A stretch of 5,456 nt of DNA, from the NCBI GenBank assembly GCA_019751475.1, contig JAIENH010000764.1:1-5456 (forward strand), given 5' to 3'. Of this stretch, positions 4,822 to 5,456 are shown piece after piece; the stretch's first letter is position 1; each line of letters starts with the position of its first letter. Made by a program: the position numbers and the translations under genes. The stretch is from Cyclobacteriaceae bacterium. Lineage in GTDB: Bacteria; Bacteroidota; Bacteroidia; Cytophagales; Cyclobacteriaceae. Below the pieces are notes generated by a model. It made no database searches. It saw only the letters and a program-made list of their open reading frames with translations, and had not been told where the DNA came from.

Positions 4822-5456
4822 CTTCGAAAAAATATTTTCGAGAAGATCATCAGTAGTTATCTCTCCGGTGATCTCACCCAAATAATGTAACGCCTGCCGC
4901 ACATCCATCGCGAGAAAATCTCCCGTCACGCCTTTGTCCATACCCCGCAGCACACGCGAAAGGGCCTCATTTGTTTGGATAAGCGCCTCGTAATGTCGAA
5001 GGTTGGTAACAACCACATCACCTGGCCGCACCCGGTCTATTTGGAAGTAAGAAAGTATCCGTTGATGAAGCGCGTCTAGGTTCGTTTTTTTGATGGCCGA
5101 TATGAAGAGAAAATCTTGTTTTTCTAATGGCTCAACCAAGCCAGGTTGGGATTTGTCAAGCTTGTTCCCGATTTTGATGATGGGCGCGTTAAGACCTTCC
5201 AAAGCCTTTAATTCTGTTTGTACCTCTGCCAGCGTAGCGTTTGCCAAGTCCACGATATAGAGTATTAATGAGGCTTTTGCCAATTGCTCTTTTGTGCGAC
5301 CCACGCCAATAGCTTCGATGGTGTCCGTGGTGTCGCGCAGGCCTGCCGTGTCAATAAACCGGAAGGCGATGCCGCCCAGCACCATTTCATCTTCGATCAC
5401 ATCGCGGGTAGTACCGGGAATGTCAGACACGATGGCCTTTTCTTCGTTGAGAAGAG
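4804..5456 (-). CDS. mnmE: tRNA uridine-5-carboxymethylaminomethyl(34) synthesis GTPase MnmE, C-terminal part
   Basis: MnmE works with MnmG to modify the wobble uridine (U34) of certain tRNAs. The frame is open to the right edge, so the gene's first half is missing. It begins within the G domain with LLNEEKAIVSDIPGTTRD, just after the P-loop (G1), which is outside the window. Visible GTPase motifs are the G2 region PGTTRD, G3 DTAGLR, G4 NKLD and G5 SAI. These are followed by the C-terminal helical domain, including RHYEAL, DFLAMDVRQALHYLGEITGE and the terminal FSKFCIGK with the conserved cysteine. About 216 residues are present out of roughly 450-460 usual. An internal GTG at 5428-5430 is a valine codon, not the start. 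The gene is intact at its end, so any insertion at its 3' end has preserved or rebuilt the coding sequence. It is more GC-rich than the neighbouring island and is the chromosomal anchor. Confidence 0.98.
   Translation of the reverse strand, partial: LLNEEKAIVSDIPGTTRDVIEDEMVLGGIAFRFIDTAGLRDTTDTIEAIGVGRTKEQLAKASLILYIVDLANATLAEVQTELKALEGLNAPIIKIGNKLDKSQPGLVEPLEKQDFLFISAIKKTNLDALHQRILSYFQIDRVRPGDVVVTNLRHYEALIQTNEALSRVLRGMDKGVTGDFLAMDVRQALHYLGEITGEITTDDLLENIFSKFCIGK

Noticed and set aside
1..5456. CRISPR array or insertion sequence
   Set aside because: No regularly spaced repeats and no DDE or HUH transposase with terminal inverted repeats was seen.

Overview
The window looks like Bacteroidota chromosomal DNA: an integrated mobile element lies directly downstream of a housekeeping gene. 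The assignment rests on three things. The tyrosine recombinase has the N-terminal arm-binding and SAM-like layout common in that phylum. The element carries a small-gene set typical of Bacteroidota islands (excisionase-like HTH protein, second small HTH protein, ORF6N protein, RepA-like ATPase). Translation starts lack convincing Shine-Dalgarno sequences. I cannot name a genus.

All genes are on the minus strand, so the reading order is right to left. At the right edge (4804-5456) is the C-terminal part of mnmE (trmE), the tRNA-modification GTPase; its first half lies outside the window. After its stop come 183 bp without a convincing gene, holding a compact cluster of three GGTACAAA-type repeats (4643-4681). 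Next are an unrecognised 185-residue protein (4063-4620) and, one base later, a complete tyrosine integrase (2886-4061). A perfect 10-bp inverted repeat covers the integrase stop. It is followed by an ORF6N-domain protein (2325-2843) whose coding sequence contains a 25-bp palindrome. Ten bases further on is a 458-residue protein of unknown function (938-2314), built from two tandem copies of a ~150-residue unit plus a separate C-terminal domain.

A 69-bp gap rich in GTAC motifs and a short inverted repeat (869-937) leads into a tightly coupled set: an excisionase-like HTH protein (521-868), a small HTH protein (225-524), and the first 74 residues of what is probably an AAA/RepA-like ATPase running off the left edge.

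The integrase would drive integration and excision, and the excisionase-like protein may bias or regulate it. The small HTH protein and ATPase probably belong to the element's replication or maintenance module, which continues to the left. The ORF6N protein and the duplicated 458-residue protein sit between int and the xis-like gene, as accessory genes or possibly regulators. Base composition supports acquisition: one 60-base line of mnmE (4921-4980) is about 57% G+C, while one line of the 458-residue gene (1441-1500) is about 23%. The far end of the element, and so the matching attachment repeat, is not in the window.
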